From contig CP046178.1 of assembly GCA_014075255.1 (NCBI GenBank), positions 1 through 64,000 on the forward strand: 64,000 nucleotides of DNA, given 5' to 3'. A program made the position numbers and the translations under genes. Of this stretch, positions 26,193 through 37,881 are shown piece after piece. Source of the stretch: Gammaproteobacteria bacterium (lineage in GTDB: Bacteria; Pseudomonadota; Gammaproteobacteria; UBA4575). The notes under the pieces are model-generated. The model ran no database searches. It saw nothing but the letters and a program-made list of their open reading frames with translations, and had not been told where the DNA came from. Numbering within the stretch: position 1 is the first letter of the stretch; every line of letters starts with the position of its first letter.

Positions 26193-26402
26193 TCAGCTAA
26201 GTTCTAAAGTAGAATGTTGGTATAAAGACGAGGCTTTTTCGCAAAGTTCTTTGCGCAGTTCTTCCTCATATGCGCCTTCGAAGCGGGGTAGTTTTGAAAT
26301 CGTTGCAATGAGATGCCATAAACCATTTGGTTGACTCATGAAATAAGAAACCATTTTATTGGCTTGTCTTCTGGCTCTGGCTAAGAGTAGTTCGTCTTGC
26401 AT
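26193..26402 (-). CDS. Hypothetical small protein
   Basis: A 69-residue helical protein (MQDELLLARARRQANKMVSY at its start) with no recognised domain. The ATG at 26402 is chosen because AAGGAG (26410-26415) is seven bases upstream. A longer frame to 26450 lacks such a site. It sits alone between the Ser/Thr kinase gene and cysZ. The good ribosome-binding site is the main reason to accept it. Confidence 0.5.
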   Translation of the reverse strand: MQDELLLARARRQANKMVSYFMSQPNGLWHLIATISKLPRFEGAYEEELRKELCEKASSLYQHSTLELS

Positions 26403-26640
26403 TGCCATTCTCCTTAAGTTCCATTTTGAACGACAACTCTTATATTGCATGTTTTCAATATTAAAGAATCATCGCGTATTGATTAAAGGCATTAATCTCC
26501 TTAATTAAAGGTTCAATAATAAAAATTACAAGAGCAATTGCATGGTTAGTTAGAGTGATAAATATTAACTAAGTTCCACTATAAGTATTGTTAATAAGCG
26601 AGCATAAAAGAATATTTGTGTGCTCGGTATGCTATGAAAA

Positions 26641-27405
26641 TTATTTGGTTTTGTTTTCTATTGCGGGAGCGTGCTGTTTTAAATGTTTTGACCAAAGTGA
26701 AGTGGCTGCTGCTACACCCACTGGCATCGCGAAAAAATTAAGTCCTGGAATTATAGTCATTACCATTAAAGCAATGCCCATTCCCAAACACAGAAATCGA
26801 TTATGTTTGATTATGGTTAATTGTTGTTTGAAAGTTAAATTTCGATTTCCCATGGGATAGTCTAAATACTCAATTGCAAACATCCATGCCGCAAATAAAA
26901 ACCAAATAAACGGGGCAAAAAAATTGATTCCAGGAATGAGAAATAGCAACAGTAAGGGGATAGCGCGTATGGCTATGTAAAAGAGTTTGCGAAACTCATT
27001 GCTGATACCAATTCGAGCACCTCGCAATAAACTAAGATAGCCTTCATTGCTACTGTCATTCAAATCCAATTTCTCATTGCTGAGTTTTTGCTCAATTTTT
27101 TCCGAAAGCACACCATTAAAGGGTGCTCCAAATACGTTGGCTACAATGGTGAAGGCAAAAAATACGACTAATAAACAGGCAATAAAAAATAAAGGCCAGA
27201 TGAGAAATTCTAACCAATCTAACCAACTGGGTAAAAATTGCTCTAATAAGCTGTCAAATTTAATATACAAGTACCAAATTGCTCCAATAAATATAATAAA
27301 ATTTATGAGCACTGGTATCACTACGTAGCGTTTTACGCCACGTAATTTGATCAATTTAAAACCATCTCGTACGTGAGAAGCTCCTTTAAGTATTTGGGAA
27401 ATCAT
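26641..27405 (-). CDS. cysZ: CysZ-like sulfate transporter (EI24 domain)
   Basis: Inner-membrane protein of the EI24/CysZ family; E. coli CysZ imports sulfate. The 254-residue product starts with the family N-terminus GASHVRDGFKLIKLRGVKRY. Four or more hydrophobic segments follow, with FTIVANVFGAPFNGVLSEKI, a conserved stretch of the family, and PLLLLFLIPGINFFAPFIW. The length matches. No other sulfate-assimilation gene is adjacent, so the substrate is inferred from family only. Confidence 0.85.
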   Translation of the reverse strand: MISQILKGASHVRDGFKLIKLRGVKRYVVIPVLINFIIFIGAIWYLYIKFDSLLEQFLPSWLDWLEFLIWPLFFIACLLVVFFAFTIVANVFGAPFNGVLSEKIEQKLSNEKLDLNDSSNEGYLSLLRGARIGISNEFRKLFYIAIRAIPLLLLFLIPGINFFAPFIWFLFAAWMFAIEYLDYPMGNRNLTFKQQLTIIKHNRFLCLGMGIALMVMTIIPGLNFFAMPVGVAAATSLWSKHLKQHAPAIENKTK

Positions 27406-27445
27406 TCCAACAGCTCTTTAGTTATCGGTTGTTTGTCTGCAGTTG

Positions 27446-27844
27446 TTAATGTGAACTAGGAAGTTCGACAGGTGATGCAGGATGCCAATCTTGCTTACGA
27501 TGTTCGACGATTACGTGCGTGTACATACCTCCGCGCACATTAAAATCGGCAACAATTCGCATAAATCGGGGCTTTAGCAATGTCGCAATATCGCTTAGAA
27601 TTTCATTAGTTATTGCTTCGTGAAATACACCTTTGTCTCTAAATGATGACATGTACAATTTGAGCGCTTTTAACTCAACGCATAGGTTGTCGGGCACATA
27701 TTCAATTAAAAATTTAGCGAAGTCAGGTTGTCCAGTAAGTGGGCACAAACAAGTAAACTCAGGAATTCGAATTTGTATGGTGTAATCAGTTTCTGTTTGC
27801 GGATTTTCAAATGTATCTAAATGTTGGGTATGGAAATTCGTCAT
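27446..27844 (-). CDS. queF: NADPH-dependent 7-cyano-7-deazaguanine reductase, one-domain type
   Basis: Reduces preQ0 to preQ1 in queuosine synthesis. The 132-residue protein has the catalytic Cys in [13 protein letters not shown] (Cys34) with Asp41, the FHE substrate motif, and the QueF strand [20 protein letters not shown]. This is the short, unimodular form. Many gammaproteobacteria instead carry the two-domain enzyme of about 280 residues. It is divergent from smc with a 62-base gap that includes TATAAT (27865-27870). Confidence 0.93.
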   Translation of the reverse strand: MTNFHTQHLDTFENPQTETDYTIQIRIPEFTCLCPLTGQPDFAKFLIEYVPDNLCVELKALKLYMSSFRDKGVFHEAITNEILSDIATLLKPRFMRIVADFNVRGGMYTHVIVEHRKQDWHPASPVELPSSH

Positions 27845-27906
27845 TTGTAAATTGGTCTCATTCTTATAATGTATACATTCTAGCGAAATAATTGGCGAAA
27901 TAATTA

Positions 27907-30900
27907 ATGCGTCTCACATCTATTAAAATGGCCGGGTTTAAGTCTTTCGTAGACCCGACAACTCTGGATTTCCCTACATCAATGGTTGGTATCGTGGGCC
28001 CAAACGGCTGCGGTAAATCTAACATTATTGACGCAGTGCGTTGGGTGATGGGCGAAAGTTCTAAACATATCCGTGGCGATACCATGGAAGATGTCATCTT
28101 TAATGGTTCTTCTACACGTAAACCAATAGGTCAAGCTTCCATTGAATTGGTGTTTGATAATAGTGACGGCAAGTTGGGTGGGGAGTATTCATCGTTTGCT
28201 GAAATTGCAGTACGCAGGCAAGCCACTCGTGATGGTATATCTAAGTATTTCTTAAATGGCACGAAGTGCAGACGTAAAGATATTGTACAGCTGTTTTTAG
28301 GTACAGGTTTAGGCCCGAAAAGTTACGCGATTATCGAGCAGGGCATGATCTCAAGACTGATTGATGCCAAACCTGAAGAATTACGTGTATATCTTGAAGA
28401 AGCTGCAGGTATTTCTAAATATAAAGAACGTCGTCGTGAAACTGAAACGCGAATTCGTCACACACGTGAAAATTTAGATCGTTTGAATGATGTAATTGAA
28501 GAAATTACCAAACGTATTGAGCATTTGCAAAGACAAGCGAAAGCGGCAGAACGTTATAAAGAACTAAAAGCAGAAGAACGTAAAGCAAAAACAGAGTTAT
28601 TAGCATTGCGTTGGCAGGCGCATCAGGATGAAGTGCAGGAACGTAAGAATGCAATGGAGCATAAAGAGACTGAAAGTCAAAAAGTGGTTGCGGATATTCG
28701 TGGGATTGAAGCTGAAATTGAAAAATTACGCGAGCAACATGCTGATGAAACTGGAAAGTTTAATGAGGTTCAAGGGAATTATTACAAGCTAGGTGGGGAA
28801 ATTTCACGTGTTGAGCAGTCGATTAGCCATGTGAAAGAATTGAACAGTCGTTATGATGAAGAGCTGAAACAAGTGCAAGATGCTTGGGCGCAATCGGAAA
28901 AGGGTTTGATTGATGAGCAAACTAAGTTTACTGATTTAGAAAATAAGATTGCTGAAGTTGAGCCAAAACTAAATGCTGCGCGTGAAGAGTTAGATACTAA
29001 CTCAGAAAAGCTTGGTGAAGCAGAATCTAAGATGGCGAAATGGCAAGATGCTTGGGAAACATTGAGTGTGAAGATTGCTGAGCCAGCACAAATTATAGAG
29101 ATAGAGGCATCCCGAATCGAGTACCTTGAAAACCATCTTGAACAATTGGCGGAACGCAAAGATAAACTGCTCGAGGACTTACATCGATTTAGCCAGCATA
29201 AATCATCCAAACAGTCTGAGGATTTCGTTTCACGTGTAAATGAAACCAGCACTGCGCTACAAGCGATTTCTCCTAAGATTATAGAGTTATCAAAAAGTAT
29301 TAGTGCGGGTCGTGATACAAGTCAAACACTCGGCGTACAGCTAGAGAAAGCGCGGGAACATCTGCAAACAAAACAAACTGAATTATCATCTTTGCAGGCA
29401 TTGCAACGGGTGGTGCTGGGTGAAGAAGGTAAGGATGTAAGTCGATGGTTAGATCAGCATGGTTTAAGTGATGCGCCAAGACTGATGGATAGAATGAAAA
29501 CTGAGGCAGGCTGGGAGGCCGCAGTTGAAACGGTACTGGGTGATTATCTGGAAGCAGTTTGTGTGGACGAGCTCTCACAAATAGCGAGCTCAGTGAAAGA
29601 TATAAAGACCGGCCGAATGATGGTGTTGAGTCAAAGCACATCAAAATCTTCTCAGCCAGATCAAGCATTAGGTGGAACTTTGGTTTCTAAGGTTAAAGCG
29701 CCTGTGGACTTGACCGATAAGCTCGGAAATATTTTTGTTGCTAAGGATGTTCAAAGCGCATTACAAAAAAGTGGTTCATTAGAAGCTGGCCAATCGGTTA
29801 TTACAAAAGATGGAGTTTGGTTAGGGGCGGGTTGGCTGCGTGTTTCAAGAATAGCTGCAAATAAAGGTAATGTTTTACAACGTAAAAATGAAATTCTGAG
29901 TCTTGAAAAAGAAGTTCAAGCTCAGCAAGATGCCATTATAAAAATGGTTTCAGATCTAGAAGTCTGTCAGCGCGAGTTATACAAGAACGAAAAGCAGCGC
30001 GATACAGTACAGGCAAGTTTGTCGAATGCTCAAAAAGTACATGCGCAAGCTGAAGCGGAAATGTCGGGTTGGGAAAGTGAAAAAGAGCATGTTGGGCGAC
30101 AAGAAGAACAGTTGCGAGATTACTTGGATGATGTAAATCGTCAATTTAAGCAATCTGAAGAAGAGTTAGAGGATTCACGCTCATCTAAGCAGCAAGCTGA
30201 TTCTGTACTTGAGGGGCTTGATATTGAGCGCAAGAGTTTACTAGAGCAGCGTGACAGTGCCGCGTTCCATTTGGATGGTGTGCGTAGTGAAGAGGTTGAG
30301 CGTCGTGATTCCACGCATCGTTTAGCATTAAATTTAGAATCATATCGCAGTTCCTTAAATGCAACTCATGCAGCTCTTGATCGAATGAAAGAGCAATCTG
30401 GACAACTTAAAGAGCGTGAGCAGTCTTTGCACCTATCTATTGAAGATGGCAGTGCGCCATTAGTGGAATTGAATGAAAAACTAAAAGAATATGTCGATCA
30501 GCGCGTTAAGATTGAACATAGCTTGGCCGATGCACGAATGGTTGCACAGAAAACTGAAGAATTAGTGCGTAGCAAGCAAGAACACAATGTAGAGACACAG
30601 CGCAATCTTGAGCAGCTTAGAAATGAGTTGAATGAACTGCAACTTGCTTGGCAAGAAGCTAATGTGCGTAGTAAAACTGTTCAGGAACAGTTGCATGAAT
30701 ATGATGTTGCGCCTGAAGCTGTGTTAGATGGATTGGATGAAGAGGCGACATTGCAGAAATGGGAAGAAAAGACTGAGAAATTAGAACGTAAGATTAATCG
30801 TTTAGGGCCTATTAACTTGGCTGCGATTGGTGAGTATGAAGAGCATAATGAGCGTAAAGAATATTTAGATAAGCAGCATGAAGATCTCACTAGTGCGCTA

Positions 30901-31416
30901 GAAATCCTTGAAGATGCTATTCGAAAAATAGATAAAGAAACTAAAGATCGTTTCAAAGATATATTTGACAATGTGAATAGTCATTTGCAAGCCATGTATC
31001 CGCGTTTGTTTGGTGGTGGTAAGGCCTGCTTAGAAATGACGGGTGATGACCTGTTGACTACAGGTGTTTCGATTATGGCGCGCCCACCAGGTAAAAGGCT
31101 ATCATCAATACAGTTAATGTCGGGCGGAGAAAAAGCGCTTACAGCGGTAGCGCTTGTGTTCTCACTGTTTGAACTTAATCCTGCTCCATTCTGTCTATTA
31201 GATGAGGTCGACGCCCCTCTGGATGATGCAAATGTCGCTCGTTTTTGTGATTTGCTAAAAGATATGAGTGAACGAGTACAGTTTATCTATATCACTCACA
31301 ATAAGAACACAATGGAGTATGCCAACCAATTGCTGGGGATTACGATGCATGAGCCAGGAGTATCTCGAATTGTTTCTGTTGATGTGGATGCTGCGGCTGA
31401 GATGGTTGCGGTTTAA
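27907..31416 (+). CDS. smc: Chromosome segregation ATPase SMC
   Basis: Structural maintenance of chromosomes protein, which organises and helps segregate the nucleoid. The 1169-residue protein has an N-terminal head with Walker [10 protein letters not shown] (about 31-39), long coiled coils split by a hinge (about 500-650, including [20 protein letters not shown]), and a C-terminal head with signature [16 protein letters not shown] (about 1069) and Walker [14 protein letters not shown]. Presence of SMC implies an SMC-ScpAB rather than MukBEF system. It is followed by zipA and ligA, a conserved trio. Confidence 0.97.
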   Translation: MRLTSIKMAGFKSFVDPTTLDFPTSMVGIVGPNGCGKSNIIDAVRWVMGESSKHIRGDTMEDVIFNGSSTRKPIGQASIELVFDNSDGKLGGEYSSFAEIAVRRQATRDGISKYFLNGTKCRRKDIVQLFLGTGLGPKSYAIIEQGMISRLIDAKPEELRVYLEEAAGISKYKERRRETETRIRHTRENLDRLNDVIEEITKRIEHLQRQAKAAERYKELKAEERKAKTELLALRWQAHQDEVQERKNAMEHKETESQKVVADIRGIEAEIEKLREQHADETGKFNEVQGNYYKLGGEISRVEQSISHVKELNSRYDEELKQVQDAWAQSEKGLIDEQTKFTDLENKIAEVEPKLNAAREELDTNSEKLGEAESKMAKWQDAWETLSVKIAEPAQIIEIEASRIEYLENHLEQLAERKDKLLEDLHRFSQHKSSKQSEDFVSRVNETSTALQAISPKIIELSKSISAGRDTSQTLGVQLEKAREHLQTKQTELSSLQALQRVVLGEEGKDVSRWLDQHGLSDAPRLMDRMKTEAGWEAAVETVLGDYLEAVCVDELSQIASSVKDIKTGRMMVLSQSTSKSSQPDQALGGTLVSKVKAPVDLTDKLGNIFVAKDVQSALQKSGSLEAGQSVITKDGVWLGAGWLRVSRIAANKGNVLQRKNEILSLEKEVQAQQDAIIKMVSDLEVCQRELYKNEKQRDTVQASLSNAQKVHAQAEAEMSGWESEKEHVGRQEEQLRDYLDDVNRQFKQSEEELEDSRSSKQQADSVLEGLDIERKSLLEQRDSAAFHLDGVRSEEVERRDSTHRLALNLESYRSSLNATHAALDRMKEQSGQLKEREQSLHLSIEDGSAPLVELNEKLKEYVDQRVKIEHSLADARMVAQKTEELVRSKQEHNVETQRNLEQLRNELNELQLAWQEANVRSKTVQEQLHEYDVAPEAVLDGLDEEATLQKWEEKTEKLERKINRLGPINLAAIGEYEEHNERKEYLDKQHEDLTSALEILEDAIRKIDKETKDRFKDIFDNVNSHLQAMYPRLFGGGKACLEMTGDDLLTTGVSIMARPPGKRLSSIQLMSGGEKALTAVALVFSLFELNPAPFCLLDEVDAPLDDANVARFCDLLKDMSERVQFIYITHNKNTMEYANQLLGITMHEPGVSRIVSVDVDAAAEMVAV

Positions 31417-31482
31417 TTATTTTATTTTCGCGCATCACTATAATCTGCGTCAGTTAAAATAATTTATGTCTGCGCAAATTTT

Positions 31483-32277
31483 ATGGAATTAGAACTACGA
31501 ATTGCACTATTGCTAACTGGGCTGGCAGCGATCGTGGCGATGTATTTCTTTGGCAAATCTAAGCGTGCGGTAATCAAACGTGAAGACGATGAATATAATT
31601 TTGAGACTGGCGATTTACCCGATCCACTAGAACTAGATCGAGCGCTTGAGCTAAATGATGATCTAATGCGGGAGGATGATGCTGTAAGCGAAGAAGCAGT
31701 TATTGATGCAGCAGGTGATGGTATAAGTAATCTCGTGCGAGAGGATATTGAAGAGTCTCCAAGAATTATCATACCTAAAGACAAGCCATCCCTAAATCAT
31801 CAACCTAGTCTATTAGATGCTGAGCCTGAGCCTTCCAAGCAAGTAGAAAAATTAGTCATTTTGCATGTAGTGGCGCGACGCCCACAAAAGTTTAATGGGA
31901 AAGCGATTTTAAATTTATGCAAAGAACATGATTTGGAGCTCGATAGTGCCTATATTTTCAATAAAAATGTTGAACGCTTCAGCGGAAAGAGAGCATTGTA
32001 TAGTATTGTAAATATGGTTAAGCCAGGTACATTTGATGCAGATGGCATGCATGGGTTTGAAACCCCAGGTTTGAGTTTCATATTAAGTTTGCCTGGGCCA
32101 GAGGAAGGATTGAGAGCATTTAATTTTATGTTGGAAGACGCTAAAAAGTTCTCGGAGCGCTTAAACGGAGATTTATTAGATGAATCTCGAAATCGTTTAA
32201 ATCCACAAATGACGGCTCATTTGCAAGAAGATATACAGTTGTTTAGTTTGAGACACCCGCGTCCTGTGCCCGCCTAA
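31483..32277 (+). CDS. zipA: Cell division protein ZipA
   Basis: Membrane anchor that binds FtsZ at the division ring. The 264-residue product has an N-terminal membrane helix (about 4-22, LRIALLLTGLAAIVAMYFFG), an acidic linker, and a C-terminal FtsZ-binding domain from about 122 with VEKLVILHVVARRPQKFNGK and SFILSLPGPEEGLRAFNFML. Position between smc and ligA agrees. Confidence 0.93.
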   Translation: MELELRIALLLTGLAAIVAMYFFGKSKRAVIKREDDEYNFETGDLPDPLELDRALELNDDLMREDDAVSEEAVIDAAGDGISNLVREDIEESPRIIIPKDKPSLNHQPSLLDAEPEPSKQVEKLVILHVVARRPQKFNGKAILNLCKEHDLELDSAYIFNKNVERFSGKRALYSIVNMVKPGTFDADGMHGFETPGLSFILSLPGPEEGLRAFNFMLEDAKKFSERLNGDLLDESRNRLNPQMTAHLQEDIQLFSLRHPRPVPA

Positions 32278-32282
32278 GATAA

Positions 32283-34361
<2,079 letters not shown>

Positions 34362-34376
34362 TCGTTGGATTGACAT

Positions 34377-34399
34377 AACTATCTTCATATTAGATAGTT
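34377..34399 (+). terminator. Weak hairpin after ligA
   Basis: AACTATCT (34377-34384) and AGATAGTT (34392-34399) form an eight-base stem with a seven-base loop, 15 bases after the ligA stop. It is followed by TGTTG rather than a T run, so termination would be inefficient. It overlaps the earliest TTG of the next frame, which argues for a downstream start for that gene. Confidence 0.35.
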
Positions 34400-34452
34400 T
34401 GTTGAGTCGTTTTAGGATACAGGAAAATAAATTATCAATCGGGAGCCGTTTG

Positions 34453-34824
34453 TTGAAAACTGAGCGTAGAGCAGTAGCACGTTATCGAGCTAAATTGGCT
34501 GTTCAGATAAATATGGATGAGTACAGTTTTGGCGCAACTTCTATGGAGGTCTCTTTGCGGGGGTTGCGCATTGTTTGTGAGGGTCCGACAGCAACCAGCA
34601 TCTTCAGCCGATACATACAAGTTACTCCTGGTGAGAATATTACCGCGAATATTCATATAAAGACTCCTAAACCACGTGGATTGACAGATACTATTGAATG
34701 TAAAACTAGAGTGATTTCAGTTAACCGAATTTCCCAGAGCAGTTATGTTGTTGGATTTAGTATTCTTGAATTTGATGAAGATTGTCGGGAACTCTGGAAT
34801 AGCTACATATCTACCAAACGTTAG
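34453..34824 (+). CDS. PilZ-domain protein
   Basis: Small PilZ-like protein of about 123 residues, possibly a cyclic-di-GMP effector. The N-terminus has ERRAVARYRAKLAVQI, matching the RxxxR region, and the later MEVSLRGLRIV corresponds to the D/NxSxxG strand, with Asp replaced by Glu. No ATG is available. I favour the TTG at 34453, seven bases after GGGAG (34441-34445); TTG at 34450 or 34399 are alternatives. The altered second motif makes c-di-GMP binding uncertain. Confidence 0.7.
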   Translation: MKTERRAVARYRAKLAVQINMDEYSFGATSMEVSLRGLRIVCEGPTATSIFSRYIQVTPGENITANIHIKTPKPRGLTDTIECKTRVISVNRISQSSYVVGFSILEFDEDCRELWNSYISTKR

Positions 34825-35003
34825 CGCCAAAAATTAATTAATGTCACGCAGCAATATTTTGCTAAAATGAGTAAAGGATCTAATGAGTGGTGACGTTATT
34901 GATATCGATGACATGGCCGTTCTATTTTAATTACTAGCATATAGTGGATTCATTAAAAGATTCTAAATACTAAAATTCTTCTTAACGTCGTTTTATTAAA
35001 AAA

Positions 35004-35765
35004 TTGTCAAATATTCACTCTACTGCTGTTGTTTCTTCGAAAGCAGAAATCGACACTGATGTAAAAATAGGACCTTATAGTGTCGTTGAGGATAATGTAG
35101 TTATTCAATCGGGCACCGAAATTGGTCCTCATTGTGTGCTGCATTCCTATGTAAAGCTCGGTAAGAATAATCGATTACACGCACAAGTTGTTTTAGGAGG
35201 TCTTCCGCAAGATTTATCATTTGACAGTGAAGAAACCTGGGTGGATATCGGTGATGAAAATATCATTCGTGAAAATTGCACAGTGCATCGTTCTACTAAT
35301 CCAAATGTTCCAACTACACTAGGTTCTAAGTGCTACTTAATGAGTTATTCTCATGTGGCACATGATTGCCAATTGGGTGATGAAGTAATTCTTACGGCAT
35401 ATGTTGGTTTAAGCGGTCATATTGAAATTGGAGATAAAGCTATCCTAGGTGGGCATGTAGGGACACATCAATTTATACGTGTTGGGAAAATGTCAATGGT
35501 GGCTGGATTTACACCTGTGCGTAAAGATGTATTGCCATTTTGTTTGCTAGGTGGAGATCCAGTAAGGCACTATCGTCTTAATACCATTGGTTTGCGAAGA
35601 GCAGGGATCAAAGGTGAGAGATATAAAAAACTTGAGCAAGTTTATCGACACTTACGTGATGGCGGATCAATAGAGGATCAGCAAGGCACGCCTGAAATAG
35701 ATTACCTTCGTGAATGGATGAAAGCGTCATCGAAACGTGGCATATATGGTTTTTTACAAGCATGA
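35004..35765 (+). CDS. lpxA: UDP-N-acetylglucosamine acyltransferase LpxA (stand-alone)
   Basis: First acyltransferase of lipid A synthesis. The 253-residue protein is a left-handed beta helix of hexapeptide repeats followed by a helical C-terminus. Active-site regions are retained: the catalytic His in SHVAHDC, SGHI, and GTHQF. The start appears to be a TTG at 35004, giving the normal N-terminus SNIHSTAVVSS. It is not beside lpxD, fabZ or lpxB, where lpxA normally lies, and its sequence is somewhat divergent (GGLPQDLSF where the usual enzyme has a GEVNQDLKY-like stretch). It could be a second, paralogous LpxA. Confidence 0.85.
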   Translation: MSNIHSTAVVSSKAEIDTDVKIGPYSVVEDNVVIQSGTEIGPHCVLHSYVKLGKNNRLHAQVVLGGLPQDLSFDSEETWVDIGDENIIRENCTVHRSTNPNVPTTLGSKCYLMSYSHVAHDCQLGDEVILTAYVGLSGHIEIGDKAILGGHVGTHQFIRVGKMSMVAGFTPVRKDVLPFCLLGGDPVRHYRLNTIGLRRAGIKGERYKKLEQVYRHLRDGGSIEDQQGTPEIDYLREWMKASSKRGIYGFLQA

Positions 35766-35800
35766 GGAAACTCTGATCTAGTTTGATATATCCCTGATTT

Positions 35801-35947
35801 ATGATGAAAGACCTTTCGAATAGCTTATATTTATACACTCTGTTTTCTCGATCTCTTTCGTCTAGATATATGTCCACGGAAGGTCTGTATGCATGTATTG
35901 CAGGAGTAAAAACCGGTAGACATTTGGCGAATAAGAAAGTTTCTTAG
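35801..35947 (+). CDS. Doubtful 48-residue open frame
   Basis: ATGATG at 35801 opens a 48-codon frame (MMKDLSNSLYLYTLFSRSLS at its start) ending at TAG 35945-35947, ten bases before the next gene. It has no clear ribosome-binding site and no recognised similarity. It is recorded because it is the only open frame filling the 191-base gap after lpxA. Confidence 0.15.
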   Translation: MMKDLSNSLYLYTLFSRSLSSRYMSTEGLYACIAGVKTGRHLANKKVS

Positions 35948-35956
35948 AGTTGTGTA

Positions 35957-36472
35957 ATGATTGAAATTATAAAAACTCTTTTAGATATCTGCTTGTTACG
36001 CAAGGGTCCAGAAGATTTGCCGAGCGATTTGACCTTGATGTTGCTTCTAATAGGAGTGAGTCTTGTGGTTTCTTTTTGGTTGGGTTCGATGATTCACGAT
36101 CTTCAAATTGCAGGTCTTTCTAGTGTGGCGGGCTTGTTCTTTTCATTCGTATTCACAAAAATATTAGTGCTTAAAAATCCAGAGCGCTTTACTCAAACAT
36201 TCTGTGCCATGCTAGGTACGGTTACATTGATTAATTTGATTTCTGCGCCTGTAATTTATCCTTTGTCAAAAGAAAGTTTAGGTGGAAGCTTGGTTACTTT
36301 GTTTGCTTTGCTTAGTTTTGCGCTCCTTATCTGGGTAGTTATTGTGTACGGGTTTATTTTTAGTCGAGCTATTTCTTCTTTATTGAGATATGGAGTTGCG
36401 ATTAGTATTTGCTATGCTTTATTAAGCATTATAATTTTAGAATTATTTTTAGCTGCGAGAGTGGCCAATTAA
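35957..36472 (+). CDS. Multi-span membrane protein upstream of mpl
   Basis: A 171-residue inner-membrane protein with about five hydrophobic helices, for example LMLLLIGVSLVVSFWLGSMI, and a short cytoplasmic N-terminus (LLDICLLRKGPEDLPSD). No catalytic motif is seen. It ends 12 bases before mpl and is probably cotranscribed. Similar uncharacterised membrane proteins next to mpl occur in other gammaproteobacteria, to my recollection. Confidence 0.7.
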   Translation: MIEIIKTLLDICLLRKGPEDLPSDLTLMLLLIGVSLVVSFWLGSMIHDLQIAGLSSVAGLFFSFVFTKILVLKNPERFTQTFCAMLGTVTLINLISAPVIYPLSKESLGGSLVTLFALLSFALLIWVVIVYGFIFSRAISSLLRYGVAISICYALLSIIILELFLAARVAN

Positions 36473-36484
36473 AATGGCAAGCTG

Positions 36485-37867
36485 ATGCATATACACATAC
36501 TTGGTATTTGTGGAACTTTTATGGGTAGTTTGGCAGTGATAGCCAAGCAATTAGGACACACCGTGTCAGGGTCCGATATGAACGTGTATCCTCCGATGAG
36601 CACACAGCTTGAGATGGCAGGGATTGAGCTAATGAGTGGTTATTCAGTAGATCATATATTCCCACTACCCGATCAAATTATTGTTGGCAACGTGATGGGG
36701 CGTGGTAATGAGGTGGTTGAATATCTGCTGAATAATCATATTCCTTTTACATCTGGTCCAGCTTGGCTACATGGCCACGTTTTGAAAGATCGTTGGGTAC
36801 TTGCAGTAGCGGGCACGCATGGGAAAACTACGACTAGCAGTATGTTGGCTTGGATACTCGAATCAGCTGGATTAAAGCCTGGATTTTTGATTGGCGGGGT
36901 ACCTGAGAACTTCGATTATTCCTCCAGATTGGGTGATTCAAAGTACTTTGTTATTGAAGCGGATGAGTATGATACGGCTTTTTTTGATAAGCGGTCTAAA
37001 TTCGTTCACTACTGTCCTCATACTTTGGTGCTAAATAACTTAGAATTTGATCACGCAGATATTTTTGATGATCTCGATGCCATAAAGCGTCAATTCCACC
37101 ATTTGATTCGAATTCTGCCGAGCGATGGAAAACTAATCATCAATCTAGATGATCAAAATATACAAGATGTAATTAATATGGGATGTTGGACGCCAACAGA
37201 ATCATTCTCGACTATAGATGCCTCTGCAACTTGGTTTGCAGGAGATATCGATTTACAGAATTCACAATTTACTTTACAGCAAAATAATAAGCCGCGAGGC
37301 TTGGGTGCGCTTGAATTGTTTGGTCGCCATAATATGGCTAATGCCGTCGCAGCTATTGCGGCAGCTCAGCACGCTGGCGTATATGTAGAAGATGCGTTGC
37401 AAGCTTTAACAACATTTTCTGGAGTTAAGCGTCGTCTGGAACATAAAGGTACGTTTAATGAAATTAGTGTCTACGATGATTTTGCTCATCACCCAACTGA
37501 AATTGCAGCAACTATAACTGCATTTAGAGAACAACGTCCTGACGGTCGTATTATTACTATTTTTGAGCCACGATCAAATTCAATGCGTTTAGGGATCCAT
37601 GTAGATCATCTGGCAAAAGCATTTGATGATGCAGATAAGGTATTTATTTTTGAGCCAACAGATTTGCATTGGTCAATTCATGATGTAACAAAAAATATTA
37701 AGCCTGACACAAAAGTATTTTCTATTGTAGACGATATTATTTTGGATTTACTAAGCGAGATCAAACAAGGCGACAATGTTTTAATTTTAAGTAATGGCAG
37801 TTTCGATGGTCTATCTGAAAAACTAGTTCTACAGTTATCAAGCCGGGAATCTAAAGCATTACATTAA
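36485..37867 (+). CDS. mpl: Murein peptide ligase Mpl
   Basis: Recycles murein by joining the tripeptide L-Ala-gamma-D-Glu-meso-DAP to UDP-MurNAc. The 460-residue protein has the Mur-ligase plan: N-terminal IHILGICGTFMGSLAVIAKQ, the ATP P-loop AGTHGKTTTSSML (about 109-121), the central EADEYDTAFFDKRSKF, and C-terminal YDDFAHHPTEI. TFMG near the N-terminus is typical of Mpl rather than MurC. AnmK, another murein-recycling enzyme, is encoded elsewhere in the window. Confidence 0.95.
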   Translation: MHIHILGICGTFMGSLAVIAKQLGHTVSGSDMNVYPPMSTQLEMAGIELMSGYSVDHIFPLPDQIIVGNVMGRGNEVVEYLLNNHIPFTSGPAWLHGHVLKDRWVLAVAGTHGKTTTSSMLAWILESAGLKPGFLIGGVPENFDYSSRLGDSKYFVIEADEYDTAFFDKRSKFVHYCPHTLVLNNLEFDHADIFDDLDAIKRQFHHLIRILPSDGKLIINLDDQNIQDVINMGCWTPTESFSTIDASATWFAGDIDLQNSQFTLQQNNKPRGLGALELFGRHNMANAVAAIAAAQHAGVYVEDALQALTTFSGVKRRLEHKGTFNEISVYDDFAHHPTEIAATITAFREQRPDGRIITIFEPRSNSMRLGIHVDHLAKAFDDADKVFIFEPTDLHWSIHDVTKNIKPDTKVFSIVDDIILDLLSEIKQGDNVLILSNGSFDGLSEKLVLQLSSRESKALH

Positions 37868-37881
37868 TGTGCATATAGAAT

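Noticed and set aside
34860-34930. Short open frame MSGDVIDIDDMAVLF upstream of lpxA
   Set aside because: Fifteen codons, no similarity and no attenuator structure downstream; probably chance despite an AGGA before the ATG.
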